Positions 53,422 through 61,622 of a stretch of DNA of 64,000 nt are shown one piece after another (the stretch's first letter is position 1; the number at the start of each line of letters is the position of its first letter). Location: assembly GCF_001049495.1 (NCBI RefSeq), contig NZ_CDWI01000008.1, positions 248,001-312,000 on the forward strand, written 5' to 3'. This stretch comes from Microbacterium sp. 3J1. Its GTDB lineage: Bacteria; Actinomycetota; Actinomycetes; Actinomycetales; Microbacteriaceae. The translations under genes were made by a program, and so were the position numbers. Under the pieces are notes generated by a model. It saw only the letters and a program-made list of their open reading frames with translations. It made no database searches and had not been told where the DNA came from.

Positions 53422-54431
53422 CGCCGTTCCCTCCGCTCGCGGCGCGATCGTCGGGTGGGCGGCATGTCGACATCCGGCCGGTCGCGGTGCGTTGCACCCA
53501 TGCCCGTTCCCGCGGCGTCGCCGTACAGGCGGAGCACGGATTCCTCGAGATCGGGCTCCTCGACGCTCAGGTCGCGCACCTCGAACGCCGCCAGCGCCTT
53601 CACGAACGGATCGATCGCTCCGTCGACGGTGCCGGTCAGGGCGAGGATGCCGTCGCTCTCGCTCAGCCCGACGCCGGTGAGCCCCGGAATGCGCTCGAGA
53701 CCGGCGCGCGCGGCCGCCACATCGGGCGTCGCGATCTCGGCGCGCACCCGACGGATCGAGCCCAGACGCAGCGAGGCCACGTCGCCGTCGGCGACCACAC
53801 GTCCGTTCGCAAGCACCGCCACCTCATCGGCCGTCTGCTGGATCTCGCTGAGCACATGCGAGCTGAGAAGCACCGCCTGTCCGTTCTCCCGCGCCTCGCG
53901 CACCATCTGGAGGAACTCCCGCTGCACCAGCGGGTCGAGGCCGCTGGTCGGTTCGTCGAGGATCAGGAGCTCGGGCTCGTGCATGAAGGCCTGGATGAGT
54001 CCGACCTTCTGCTTGTTGCCCCTCGACAGCGTGCGCACGGGGCGGTCGAGGTCGACGCCGAGCCGATCGGCGAGGTCCCGCGCGGTGCGCAGGGTCGCGG
54101 CCACGTCACGGGATCCCGACACCTCGGCGTAGAACGACAGCATCCGATGGCCGCTCGCGCGCCCCTCGAGGTGCAGCTCGCCGGGTACGTAGCCGATTCG
54201 TCGGCGGAGGGCGACTCCGCCGTGGCGAGGTTCCTCGCCGAGCACGCGCACCGCCCCGGATGTCGGACGGATGATGTCGAGCAGAGTGCGCAGAGTGGTG
54301 GTCTTGCCGGCGCCGTTGGGCCCGATGAGACCGAACACCGTGCCGGTGCGCACCGTCAGATCGAGCTCCTGCAGGGCGACGCGGTCGCCGTAGCGCTTGT
54401 GCAGGCGCTCGATGCCGATGACCTCGCTCAT
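53418..54431 (-). CDS. ABC transporter ATP-binding protein of TetR-regulated exporter
   Basis: A 337-residue ATPase: Walker A GPNGAGKTT (about 37-45), signature LSRGNKQKVG, Walker B LLILDEPTSGLDP, H-loop LLSSHVLSE. A C-terminal accessory domain (about 220-300), as in BcrA/DrrA-like exporters, and an Arg-rich tail follow. It overlaps the TetR gene (ATGA) and the permease gene, so all three are coupled. Confidence 0.94.
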   Translation of the reverse strand: MSEVIGIERLHKRYGDRVALQELDLTVRTGTVFGLIGPNGAGKTTTLRTLLDIIRPTSGAVRVLGEEPRHGGVALRRRIGYVPGELHLEGRASGHRMLSFYAEVSGSRDVAATLRTARDLADRLGVDLDRPVRTLSRGNKQKVGLIQAFMHEPELLILDEPTSGLDPLVQREFLQMVREARENGQAVLLSSHVLSEIQQTADEVAVLANGRVVADGDVASLRLGSIRRVRAEIATPDVAAARAGLERIPGLTGVGLSESDGILALTGTVDGAIDPFVKALAAFEVRDLSVEEPDLEESVLRLYGDAAGTGMGATHRDRPDVDMPPTRRSRRERRERR

Positions 54432-55090
54432 GATGCAGCTCCTTCTGCCGGGGGTTCCGTCGAGCTCTCGCCGATCGCCTCGCGTGTGCCGTCGAGCAGT
54501 GTCGTCGTCGAGTAGATGCCGTGGGTGAGCAGCTCCATGGTCGGCAGCGTCATGCGCAGGAGTCCGGCCGGGCTCAGTTGATCGGTGCCGAGTGCACGGG
54601 CGATCTGCGCGCGCATCACCAGCGGGCCGAGGCCGATGAGCGCCACGAGCACGGTCGTCATCTCGGGGTCGCTCATCGGCTCGAGCAGGCCCGCCTTGCG
54701 CTGCTCATCGAGGACGGCCCTGGTGCCGTGGAGGATGCTGTCGAAGAGCCGGTCGGCGGCGGGCGATCCGTCGACGACCATGCGCGCGAGGTAGTCGATA
54801 TAGGGGCCGTAGCGCTCGAGGTCGTGCATCGCGGCCTGGATCCTGTCGCGGGTCGGAGCGGCGATGACGTCGTGGTCCTCGTCGATGAAGACGCCGACGA
54901 CATGGTCGTCGCACGCGGCGCGCAGCGCGTTCTTGTCTCCGAAATGATGCACGATCAGGGCCGCGCTGACTCCGGCGTCCCGTGCGATGGTGCGCAGGCT
55001 CGTGCCGTCGTACCCGTCCCGCGCGAACGCGGCGATGGCGGCGTCGCGGATGCGGGCGCGAGCGGTGAGATCGTCGGTGGCTGAACGCAT
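54428..55090 (-). CDS. TetR-family regulator of ABC exporter
   Basis: A 220-residue TetR protein. The helix-turn-helix is at about 28-50 (SLRTIARDAGVSAALIVHHFGDKNAL). The ligand domain ends in a Glu/Ser-rich tail. ATG 55090 is chosen over ATG 55099 because the -10 box covers the latter; transcription would start at the 55090 codon, giving a leaderless message. It heads the operon with the exporter ATPase and permease. Confidence 0.93.
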   Translation of the reverse strand: MRSATDDLTARARIRDAAIAAFARDGYDGTSLRTIARDAGVSAALIVHHFGDKNALRAACDDHVVGVFIDEDHDVIAAPTRDRIQAAMHDLERYGPYIDYLARMVVDGSPAADRLFDSILHGTRAVLDEQRKAGLLEPMSDPEMTTVLVALIGLGPLVMRAQIARALGTDQLSPAGLLRMTLPTMELLTHGIYSTTTLLDGTREAIGESSTEPPAEGAAS

Positions 55091-55116
55091 GTACAGCATG
55101 CTAAACAAGCGTTCAG
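55081..55116. promoter_or_regulatory. Operator region of TetR-ABC exporter operon
   Basis: CTGAACGC (55081-55088) and GCGTTCAG (55109-55116) are exact inverted repeats. Inside them TAAACAAGCGTTCA (55102-55115) is a smaller imperfect palindrome lying between the -35 and -10 boxes. Confidence 0.55.
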
Positions 55117-55126
55117 TGCACGTCAA
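55098..55126 (-). promoter_or_regulatory. Promoter of TetR-ABC exporter operon
   Basis: Minus-strand TTGACG (55121-55126) and TAGCAT (55098-55103) with exactly 17 bp between. The transcript start falls at the ATG at 55090. Confidence 0.65.
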
Positions 55127-55139
55127 GAGGCCCCGCTCG

Positions 55140-55145
55140 TAGGCT
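55140..55145 (+). promoter_or_regulatory. -10 box of methyltransferase gene (leaderless)
   Basis: TAGGCT ends 6 nt before GTG 55152, with no ribosome site between. Confidence 0.5.
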
Positions 55146-55151
55146 GGGGCG

Positions 55152-56354
55152 GTGGACTTCCCCTTCAGCCGCCTGCGCCGCCGGCCCGACGTCGAGGCCG
55201 ACAATCTGCAGGCGCATGACGCGACCGACGTGCTTCTCGTCGACCGGGTGCTGTCGCTGGGCCCCGTGGGCGCCGAGATCGCGGTGATCGGCGACGACTA
55301 CGGAGCGATCACGCTGGCCCTGACCGCGGCCGGGTTCGACGGCATCCGGGTGCATCAGGACCTCGCGACGGGCCGCCGCGCACTCGCGCGCAACGCCGAC
55401 GAGCTCGGGCTCGCGGGATTCGCGGCCCACGAACTCGACGCCTCCCTGTTGAGCGGCGCGCGCCTCGTGCTGCTGCAGCTGCCGAAGTCGCTCGCCGAGC
55501 TCGAGGAGATCGCCGATGCGGTCGCGCGCTGGGCTGCGCGCGACGTCGTGCTCGTCGCGGGCGGCCGTGTGAAGCACATGACGGTCGCGCAGAACGAGGT
55601 GCTCGGGCGGAGCTTCGAGCACGTGCAGGCCGAACGGGCCGAGCGGAAGTCGCGTCTGGTGGTGGCGACCGAGCCGAAGGAAGTCCCGGTCGAACCGCCT
55701 TTCCCGGTGCGGGCCGACCATGACGGGCTGACCCTTGTCGCGCACGGCGGCGCCTTCGCGGGCGCCCGCCTCGACATCGGCACGCGGGTGCTGCTCGACG
55801 TGCTGGCACTCGGCCCTTCGCGACTCCGGACGGACGCACCGGGATCGGCCGGAAACCCCTCGGACGGACCGGCCGACGCGCATCCGTCCGGAGCCACGGA
55901 CGGTGCGGGGACGAGCGCTGCCCCGATCGTCGTCGACCTCGGCTGCGGGACGGGTGCGCTCGCCGTGTCGTACGCGCTCGCGCACCCCGACGCCCGGGTC
56001 AGCGCGACGGATCGATCGGCCGCCGCCGTCGCATCCGCCCGTGCGACTGCCGTCGCGAACGGAGTGGCCGATCGCGTCACCGTCACCCACGACGACGCCG
56101 GTTCCGCACTGCCCGACGCCGGTGCCGATATCGTGCTGCTCAACCCGCCGTTCCACCTCGGCACCAGCGTCCACACCGGCGCGGCGACCCGTCTGTTCGA
56201 CGCCGCCGCACGTCTCCTTCGGCCCGGCGGCGAGCTGTTCACGGTGTACAACTCGTCTCTGGGGTACCGCGCCGAGCTCACCCGCCTCGTCGGCGCCACC
56301 GAGCAGCTGCACCGCACTGCGAAGTTCACGGTGACGCGCAGCATCCGCCGCTGA
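55152..56354 (+). CDS. Class I SAM methyltransferase, RlmG/RsmC-like rRNA guanine-N2 type
   Basis: A 400-residue two-domain protein. The N-terminal half is a degenerate methyltransferase-like domain (DVLLVDRVLSLGPVGAEIAVIGDDYG). The C-terminal half is catalytic: SAM motif VVDLGCGTGALAVSYA (near residue 258) and the active-site NPPFHLG, which is characteristic of RsmC and RlmG (16S G1207 and 23S G1835 N2-methylation). A Gly/Pro/Asp-rich insert of about 30 residues interrupts the domain before the SAM motif. Which rRNA base is modified cannot be told. The GTG is leaderless. Confidence 0.87.
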   Translation: MDFPFSRLRRRPDVEADNLQAHDATDVLLVDRVLSLGPVGAEIAVIGDDYGAITLALTAAGFDGIRVHQDLATGRRALARNADELGLAGFAAHELDASLLSGARLVLLQLPKSLAELEEIADAVARWAARDVVLVAGGRVKHMTVAQNEVLGRSFEHVQAERAERKSRLVVATEPKEVPVEPPFPVRADHDGLTLVAHGGAFAGARLDIGTRVLLDVLALGPSRLRTDAPGSAGNPSDGPADAHPSGATDGAGTSAAPIVVDLGCGTGALAVSYALAHPDARVSATDRSAAAVASARATAVANGVADRVTVTHDDAGSALPDAGADIVLLNPPFHLGTSVHTGAATRLFDAAARLLRPGGELFTVYNSSLGYRAELTRLVGATEQLHRTAKFTVTRSIRR

Positions 56355-56360
56355 GTGACG

Positions 56361-56426
56361 TGCGCTTCGCAAGGCCGTATGCGCCTCGGAAGGCCGGATT
56401 CCCGGCATCCGGCCTCCGCAGGCGCA
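56361..56426. terminator. Terminator built from three 19-bp repeat units
   Basis: A 19-bp unit (TGCGCCTCGGAAGGCCGGA) occurs at 56380-56398, in direct orientation at 56361-56379 with four differences, and inverted at 56408-56426. The last two form a stem of about 17 pairs (56381-56425) with a 7-nt loop after the methyltransferase gene. Confidence 0.65.
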
Positions 56427-56551
56427 CATCGCCGCGCGAGGCGCCCGCAGGCCGCCCCGAACCCGCGCCACGCCCGACCGCGAACGCGCGTCCGAAACCC
56501 GCGCAACCCCCGGTCAGCCCGAGAAACTGAACACGGATCGAAATGACGGAT

Positions 56552-56580
56552 TTGCCCCTGACCGGCCATTTCGTTACGTT
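56552..56580 (+). promoter_or_regulatory. Promoter of ProU-type operon
   Basis: TTGCCC (56552-56557), 17-bp spacer, TACGTT (56575-56580). The predicted start is near 56587, about 210 nt before the GTG. Confidence 0.55.
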
Positions 56581-56586
56581 GGATGC

Positions 56587-56798
56587 CGGGCCTGACGGTC
56601 CGAAGACCAGTCCGCGGTCACGTCCTTCTTTCGATGAGCTGTGCTGCGAAGAGGCGTGGACGTACGGTCGATGTTCTCTGCTGCGGATCCGAAATCCGCT
56701 GCCCGCGCCGCCACAGCAACCCGACGAAACGGCCCTGTGAACATCACCCGGGCGTAACCGAAGCAGGCTCAGCCGCAGAGGCGAGCCGCAGGGGAAAC
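56587..56798 (+). ncRNA. Structured 5' leader of ProU-type operon, possible cis-regulatory RNA
   Basis: Short perfect hairpins follow one another: GGTC-CGAA-GACC (56597-56608), GCGGAT-CCGAA-ATCCGC (56683-56699), and a GGCTC/GAGCC pair near 56766-56787 next to GCAGGGGAAAC just before the start codon. It does not match a riboswitch I recognise. Osmotic or c-di-AMP control would be logical for a betaine importer but is only inference. Confidence 0.35.
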
Positions 56799-58100
56799 GT
56801 GTCCGAAATCGCACTTGAAGCGCGCCAACTTTTCAAGGTGTTCGGGAAGAATCCGAACCAGGCAGTCCGTCGGCTGAAGGCCGGCGAGAGCCGCACAGCC
56901 CTCGCAGATGCAGGTACCGCAGCGGTGATCGACGCGAGCTTCACCGTGAACCGCGGCGAGATCTTCGTCATCATGGGGCTCTCCGGCTCCGGCAAGTCGA
57001 CGATCATCCGCATGCTCAACGGCCTCCACGAGGCGACGGACGGATCGGTCGTCGTCAACGGCGACCCGATCACCGGCATCCCCGCGGGTCGGCTGCGCGA
57101 GATCCGCCGCGACCGGATCTCGATGGTCTTCCAGCACTTCGCGCTGCTGCCGCACCGCACGGTCGCCGCCAACGTGGCGTATCCGCTCGAGCTCAAAGGC
57201 GTCGGCAAGGCCGAGCGTCTGGCGAAGGCCCAGGAGATCCTCGACCTCGTCGGTCTGGTCGGTCAAGGCGACAAGCTCCCCTCCGAGCTGTCCGGCGGCA
57301 TGCAGCAGCGTGTCGGGATCGCCCGCGCGCTCGCCGCCGACACCGACATCCTGCTCATGGACGAGGCGTTCAGCGCCCTCGACCCCCTGATCCGCCGCGA
57401 GATGCAGGAGCAGCTGCTCGAGCTGCAGGAGAAGTTCCAGAAGACCATCGTGTTCATCACCCACGACCTCAACGAGGCGATGTTCCTCGGCGACCGGATC
57501 GCCGTGATGCGTGACGGCCGCATCGTGCAGATCGGCACGCCGGAGGACATCCTCACCGACCCGGCCAACGACTACGTCGAGCAGTTCGTGCAGGACGTCG
57601 ACCGCGCCAGGGTGCTCACCGCCGGCAACGTCATGGAGCGTCCGCGCCCCGTCGTCGCCGACACCGCGGGCCCGCGCACGGCGCTGCGCCAGATGCGGGA
57701 TGCCTTCATGTCGGCGACCTACGTCGTCGCCCGAGACCGCCGACTGCTCGGCATCGTCACCGACCGGGATGCCGTCAAGCTCGTCCGCAAGGGCGCGACC
57801 ACCCTCGACTCGATCCTCAAGCCGGTGCCGCAGAGCGTCAGTGAGGACGAGGTGCTCATGAACCTGTTCGTGCCGTCCGTCGAGTCGCCGCTGCCGCTGG
57901 CCGTGGTGGATGCTGCGGGCCGCCTGACCGGCGTGATCCCGCGCATCACCCTGCTCGCCGCCCTGGGCCCCGGCCCGAGCGCGACCGGTGAGCTCACCCT
58001 TCCGCTGCTGCCGATGCCGCAGGCCGAGATCGACGCCGTGCTCGACGACGGGTGGACCGCCGACCCGGCGGACGCCGCGACGGCAGGGGAGGTGCGCTGA
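56799..58100 (+). CDS. Glycine betaine/proline ABC importer, ATP-binding subunit (ProV/OpuAA-like)
   Basis: A 433-residue ATPase: Walker A GLSGSGKST (60-68), signature LSGGMQQR, Walker B DILLMDEAFSALDP, H-loop FITHDLNEA. A pair of CBS-like domains follows (about 275-390), which in OpuA senses ionic strength or c-di-AMP. The insertion around 18-38 before the P-loop and the Ala in LMDEAFSALD are hallmarks of ProV rather than OpuCA. It starts with GTG and is the first gene of a ProVWX operon. It differs from the CBS-less OpuCA-like ATPase at 28492. Confidence 0.94.
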   Translation: MSEIALEARQLFKVFGKNPNQAVRRLKAGESRTALADAGTAAVIDASFTVNRGEIFVIMGLSGSGKSTIIRMLNGLHEATDGSVVVNGDPITGIPAGRLREIRRDRISMVFQHFALLPHRTVAANVAYPLELKGVGKAERLAKAQEILDLVGLVGQGDKLPSELSGGMQQRVGIARALAADTDILLMDEAFSALDPLIRREMQEQLLELQEKFQKTIVFITHDLNEAMFLGDRIAVMRDGRIVQIGTPEDILTDPANDYVEQFVQDVDRARVLTAGNVMERPRPVVADTAGPRTALRQMRDAFMSATYVVARDRRLLGIVTDRDAVKLVRKGATTLDSILKPVPQSVSEDEVLMNLFVPSVESPLPLAVVDAAGRLTGVIPRITLLAALGPGPSATGELTLPLLPMPQAEIDAVLDDGWTADPADAATAGEVR

Positions 58101-59065
58101 TGGACGGTTTCCGCCTTCCCCTCGGCACGTGGGTCGCATCCGGAGTCGACTGGATCAAGACGAACCTCGACGGCTTCCTCGACGTCATCTCGCTCGTGGT
58201 CACGTCGCTCGTCGACGGCCTCACGTTCCTGCTGCTGCTGCCGTACTTCTACGTCGTCATCGTGATCGCCGCGCTCATCGCGTGGGTCGTGCGCTCATGG
58301 CAGCTCGCGATCGGCACGCTCGTGTCGTTCACGCTGATCGTCGCGATGGGGCTCTGGGTCCCCGCGATGCAGACGCTCGCGCTCGTGCTCGTCGCGGCCC
58401 TCGTCGCCGTGCTCATCGCGATCCCCCTCGGCATCTGGTCGGCGCGCAACGCCACCGTGCGTGCGGTGCTGAAGCCGGTGCTCGACTTCATGCAGACCAT
58501 GCCGGCGTTCGTCTACCTGATCCCCGCGATCGTGTTCTTCAGCATCGGCGTCGTCCCGGGGCTCGTCGCCACGGTGATCTTCGCGCTGCCTCCGGGTGTG
58601 CGTCTCACCGAGCTCGGCATCCGCGGAGTCGACTCCGAGACCGTCGAGGCGGGTCAGGCCTTCGGCGCCAAGCCGGGTCAGATCCTGCGGGGCATCCAGC
58701 TTCCGCTCGCGATGCCGACGATCCTCGCCGGCGTCAACCAGGTCATCATGCTCGCGCTCTCCATGGCGGTCATCGCCGGCATGGCGGGCGCCGACGGCCT
58801 CGGCAAGATGGTCGTCGAGGCGATCTCCACCGTGAACATCGCGAAGGGCGTCGAAGCCGGACTCGGCGTCGTGCTGATCGCGGTCTTCCTCGACCGGGTC
58901 ACCGCCGCGCTGGGAACGCTCGGACGCAACCCCGGGTCCCTGCTCGCGGTGCTCGCTCACCGCCGCGCGGCCCAGCGGGCTGCGGCGACGACGGCCGCCG
59001 CACCGGCGGCATCCAGCCCCATGGCACCGACGCCCGCCGAAGAGAAGGAGCTGCAGAATGCGTAA
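58100..59065 (+). CDS. Glycine betaine/proline ABC permease (ProW/OpuAB-like)
   Basis: A 321-residue permease: an amphipathic N-terminal region (WVASGVDWIKTNLDGFLDVIS), about seven helices, and the EAA loop TVEAGQAFGAKPGQILRGIQLPLAMPTILAG. The ATG shares one base with the ATPase stop. A 40-residue Ala-rich cytoplasmic tail ends the protein. As in ProU systems a single permease forms a homodimer. Confidence 0.95.
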   Translation: MDGFRLPLGTWVASGVDWIKTNLDGFLDVISLVVTSLVDGLTFLLLLPYFYVVIVIAALIAWVVRSWQLAIGTLVSFTLIVAMGLWVPAMQTLALVLVAALVAVLIAIPLGIWSARNATVRAVLKPVLDFMQTMPAFVYLIPAIVFFSIGVVPGLVATVIFALPPGVRLTELGIRGVDSETVEAGQAFGAKPGQILRGIQLPLAMPTILAGVNQVIMLALSMAVIAGMAGADGLGKMVVEAISTVNIAKGVEAGLGVVLIAVFLDRVTAALGTLGRNPGSLLAVLAHRRAAQRAAATTAAAPAASSPMAPTPAEEKELQNA

Positions 59066-59981
59066 GCGCAGGATCATCACCATCGCGGCGCTCGGCGCCG
59101 CAGCATCCCTCACCCTCGCCGGATGCGCGAGCGACGGCGCCGGCGGCACGACCGAGTTCGGCGGCGGCTCCGGCGCGAGCGGCGGCGGAGACAAGGGCAC
59201 GATCACCCTCGGGTTCCTGCCCTCGTGGACCGACGGACTCAGCACGGCGTACCTGCTGCAGGACCAGCTCGAGAAGATCGGCTACTCCGTCGAGATGCAG
59301 ACGCTCACCGAGGCGGGCCCGCTGTACACGGGCCTCGCGCAGGGCGACGTCGACGTGTTCCCGTCGGCCTGGCCCGAGATCACGCACGCCGAGTACATGG
59401 CGACGTACGGCGACTCGATCGAGGATCTCGGCACCTACTACGACAACGCCAAGCTGACGATCGCGGTGCCCGAGTACACGGACATCGACTCGATCGACGA
59501 GCTCGCCGCGGCATCCGATCGGTTCGACGGCAAGATCTACGGGATCGAGCCGGGCGCCGGTCTGACCGGACAGACGCAGAAGATGATGCCGGAGTACGGC
59601 CTCGACTCGTCGTACGAGCTGGTCACCTCCTCGACCGCCGCCATGCTCACCGAGCTCAAGGCCGCGACCGAGAAGCAGGAGGATATCGTCGTGACGCTGT
59701 GGCGTCCGTTCTGGGCCAACGACGCCTTCCCCGTGAAGGACCTCGAAGACCCGAAGGGCGCGATGGGCGAGGCCGAGGGTCTGCACTTCCTCGGCACCGA
59801 GGGCTTCTCCGAGGAGTACCCCGAGGCGGCGGAGCTGATCTCGCAGATCATGCTCGACGACGCGCAGTACGGCTCGCTCGAGGACCTGGTCGTGAACGAG
59901 TACGGCGAGGGCCGCGAGGCCGAGGCCGTGGATGCCTGGCTCGACGAGCACGGCAGCGAGTTCGACTGGGTCGTCAGCTGA
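59058..59981 (+). CDS. Glycine betaine-binding lipoprotein (ProX/OpuAC-like)
   Basis: A 307-residue lipoprotein. The lipobox is LAGC with Cys23; a Gly/Ser-rich linker follows, then ITLGFLPSWTDGLSTAYLLQ. Tryptophans and tyrosines of the betaine aromatic cage are plausible in FPSAWPEITHAEYM and LWRPFWAND. It overlaps the permease gene by 8 nt. A strong hairpin (60034-60070) follows the stop codon. Confidence 0.94.
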   Translation: MRKRRIITIAALGAAASLTLAGCASDGAGGTTEFGGGSGASGGGDKGTITLGFLPSWTDGLSTAYLLQDQLEKIGYSVEMQTLTEAGPLYTGLAQGDVDVFPSAWPEITHAEYMATYGDSIEDLGTYYDNAKLTIAVPEYTDIDSIDELAAASDRFDGKIYGIEPGAGLTGQTQKMMPEYGLDSSYELVTSSTAAMLTELKAATEKQEDIVVTLWRPFWANDAFPVKDLEDPKGAMGEAEGLHFLGTEGFSEEYPEAAELISQIMLDDAQYGSLEDLVVNEYGEGREAEAVDAWLDEHGSEFDWVVS

Positions 59982-60014
59982 TCTGAATCACGAGCCCGCC
60001 CCGCGTGGCCCCGC

Positions 60015-60089
60015 GTCGGGCGGACTTCACCCCGATGGGCGGAGGATCTGTCACAGAACCTCCGCCCATCGCCGTGTTCTCCGCCGGTG
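60015..60089. repeat. 75-nt double-hairpin element, copy 4 (divergent)
   Basis: It aligns without gaps to the three tandem units at 61699-62062: GTCGGGCGGA at the start, inner stem arms at offsets 19 and 46, GTTCTCCGCC near the end. Its inner stem is GATGGGCGGAGG / CCTCCGCCCATC (60034-60045 and 60059-60070), closed further by TCTG/CAGA. It lies just after the ProX gene and acts as its terminator. Confidence 0.75.
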
Positions 60090-60140
60090 AGGGTGTCCGC
60101 CGACGGGCGCAACCCCCTCCTCGCGCCCCGTCGCCCGTCG

Positions 60141-60146
60141 TAGCCT
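60141..60146 (+). promoter_or_regulatory. -10 box of lipase-maturation-factor-like gene (leaderless)
   Basis: TAGCCT ends 6 nt before GTG 60153. Confidence 0.5.
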
Positions 60147-60152
60147 GACCGC

Positions 60153-61622
60153 GTGGACGGGTTCGCGGCGGTCGACTTCGGGTTCGCCCGCGAGGTCCTG
60201 CAGAGGGGCATCGCGGCGCTGTACCTCGTCGCGTTCGTCTCGACGCTGAACCAGTTCCGGCCACTCCTCGGTGAGCGGGGCCTGCTTCCCGCGCCCGCGC
60301 TGCTCGACTGGATCGGCGAGAAGAAGGAACGACGGCGGATGCTGCATCCGAGCCTCTTCCTCCGCGTCCGATACACCGATCGGCGTCTCGTCGCCCTGTG
60401 CGCGGCGGGGATCGCGGTCGCCGCGCTGCTCGTCATCGGCATCCCGCAGCTCGCCCCGCCGTGGGTGCCGATGCTCTGCTTCCTGGCGCTGTGGCTGGGC
60501 TACATGTCGATCGTCAGCATCGGTCAGACGTTCTACTCCTTCGGCTGGGAGATGCTGCTGCTCGAGGCCGGATTCCTCGCGGCCTTCCTCGGCTCGAACG
60601 ACCAGCCGCCACCCACGGTCGTGATCGTGCTGTTCTGGTGGCTGCTGTTCCGCCTGGAGTTCGGCGCAGGGATGATCAAGATCCGCGGCGGACGCGAGTG
60701 GCGCGACCTCACCGCCCTGACCTACCACCACGAGACGCAGCCGATGCCGGGGCCGCTCAGCCGGCAGGCGCATCTGCTGCCGCGGTGGTTCCACAAGGCC
60801 GAGGTCGTGGGCAATCACTTCGCGCAGCTCGTGGTGCCGTTCTTCCTGTTCGCGCCGCTGCTGTCGCTCTGGGTGCCCGGGCCGGTGCCCCAGATGATCG
60901 GAGCCGTCGCCGCGGCGATCGTGATCGCGACCCAGGCGTGGCTCGTCGCGACGGGCAACTTCGCCTGGCTGAACTGGGCGACGATCGTGATCGGGTTCTC
61001 GGCGATCGGGCTCCCGGGGATCGGATCGGACGTGCAACGGTCGGATGCCGGGCCGCCGTGGCCCGGCATCCCGCTGTACTGGTTCGTGCTCACGGCGGCG
61101 GTCGGTCTGCTGTACGTCGTGCTGAGCTGGCCGGCGCTGCGCAATCTGTTCGCGCGGCGGCAGCTGATGAACGCGAGCTTCAACCGGTGGCAGCTCGGCA
61201 ACGCCTACGGCGCGTTCGGAACCGTCACGAAGGAGCGCATCGAGATCGTCGTCGAGGGGTCGCTCGAGGACGACGGGCTGCTGTGGCGCGAGTACGAGTT
61301 CAAGGGCAAACCGGGCGACATCACCCGGATCCCGCGGCAGTTCGCGCCGTACCATCTGCGGCTCGACTGGCTCATGTGGTTCCTGCCGCTGGGGCGCTCG
61401 CTCGACGACTGGTTCACGGTGTTCCTGATCAGGCTGCTCGAGGCGGATGCTCCGACCCTCGCCCTGCTGCGGCTCGATCCGTTCGACGGCGAGCGGCCGC
61501 GGTGGGTGCGCGCGGTCACCTACCGCTACCGATTCGCGACGCGGGCCGAGCGGCGCGCTCACGGAGTGAGGTGGATGCGGACGCGTCAGCGCGTCGTGCT
61601 CGGACCCGTCGGATTGCGGTAG
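60153..61622 (+). CDS. Lipase maturation factor family membrane protein
   Basis: A 489-residue polytopic protein with about eight helices in the first 340 residues and a soluble C-terminal domain. Family blocks are GLLPAPALLDWI, FYSFGWEMLLLEAGFLAAFLG, FRLEFGAGMIKIRGG, and in the C-terminal domain NAYGAFGTVTKERIEIVVEGS and YEFKGKPGDITRIPRQFAPYHLRLDWLMWF. The family is named after vertebrate LMF1, which folds secreted lipases in the ER; the bacterial role is unknown. The GTG is leaderless. Repeats of the 75-nt element flank it on both sides. Confidence 0.92.
   Translation: MDGFAAVDFGFAREVLQRGIAALYLVAFVSTLNQFRPLLGERGLLPAPALLDWIGEKKERRRMLHPSLFLRVRYTDRRLVALCAAGIAVAALLVIGIPQLAPPWVPMLCFLALWLGYMSIVSIGQTFYSFGWEMLLLEAGFLAAFLGSNDQPPPTVVIVLFWWLLFRLEFGAGMIKIRGGREWRDLTALTYHHETQPMPGPLSRQAHLLPRWFHKAEVVGNHFAQLVVPFFLFAPLLSLWVPGPVPQMIGAVAAAIVIATQAWLVATGNFAWLNWATIVIGFSAIGLPGIGSDVQRSDAGPPWPGIPLYWFVLTAAVGLLYVVLSWPALRNLFARRQLMNASFNRWQLGNAYGAFGTVTKERIEIVVEGSLEDDGLLWREYEFKGKPGDITRIPRQFAPYHLRLDWLMWFLPLGRSLDDWFTVFLIRLLEADAPTLALLRLDPFDGERPRWVRAVTYRYRFATRAERRAHGVRWMRTRQRVVLGPVGLR

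Larger units (their letters stand above)
56355..56798. other. Intergenic region: terminator, then promoter and long leader of ProU operon
   Basis: A 444-bp region without a convincing gene. Left: a triple 19-bp repeat that forms the methyltransferase terminator. Centre: a GC-rich stretch with nothing recognised. Right: a good promoter and a leader of about 210 nt with several hairpins in front of the proV-like gene. A 65-codon open frame crosses the promoter and is not considered real. Confidence 0.6.

Noticed and set aside
56587..56798. ydaO-type (c-di-AMP) riboswitch before the ProU operon
   Set aside because: The GGGGUGAA and GAAGCC-type conserved blocks of that riboswitch were not found; only general structure is visible.
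60153..61622. HTTM (vitamin K carboxylase-like) membrane protein
   Set aside because: Early helices look similar, but NAYGAFGTV and FAPYHLRLDWLMWF in the C-terminal domain are specific to the lipase maturation factor family.
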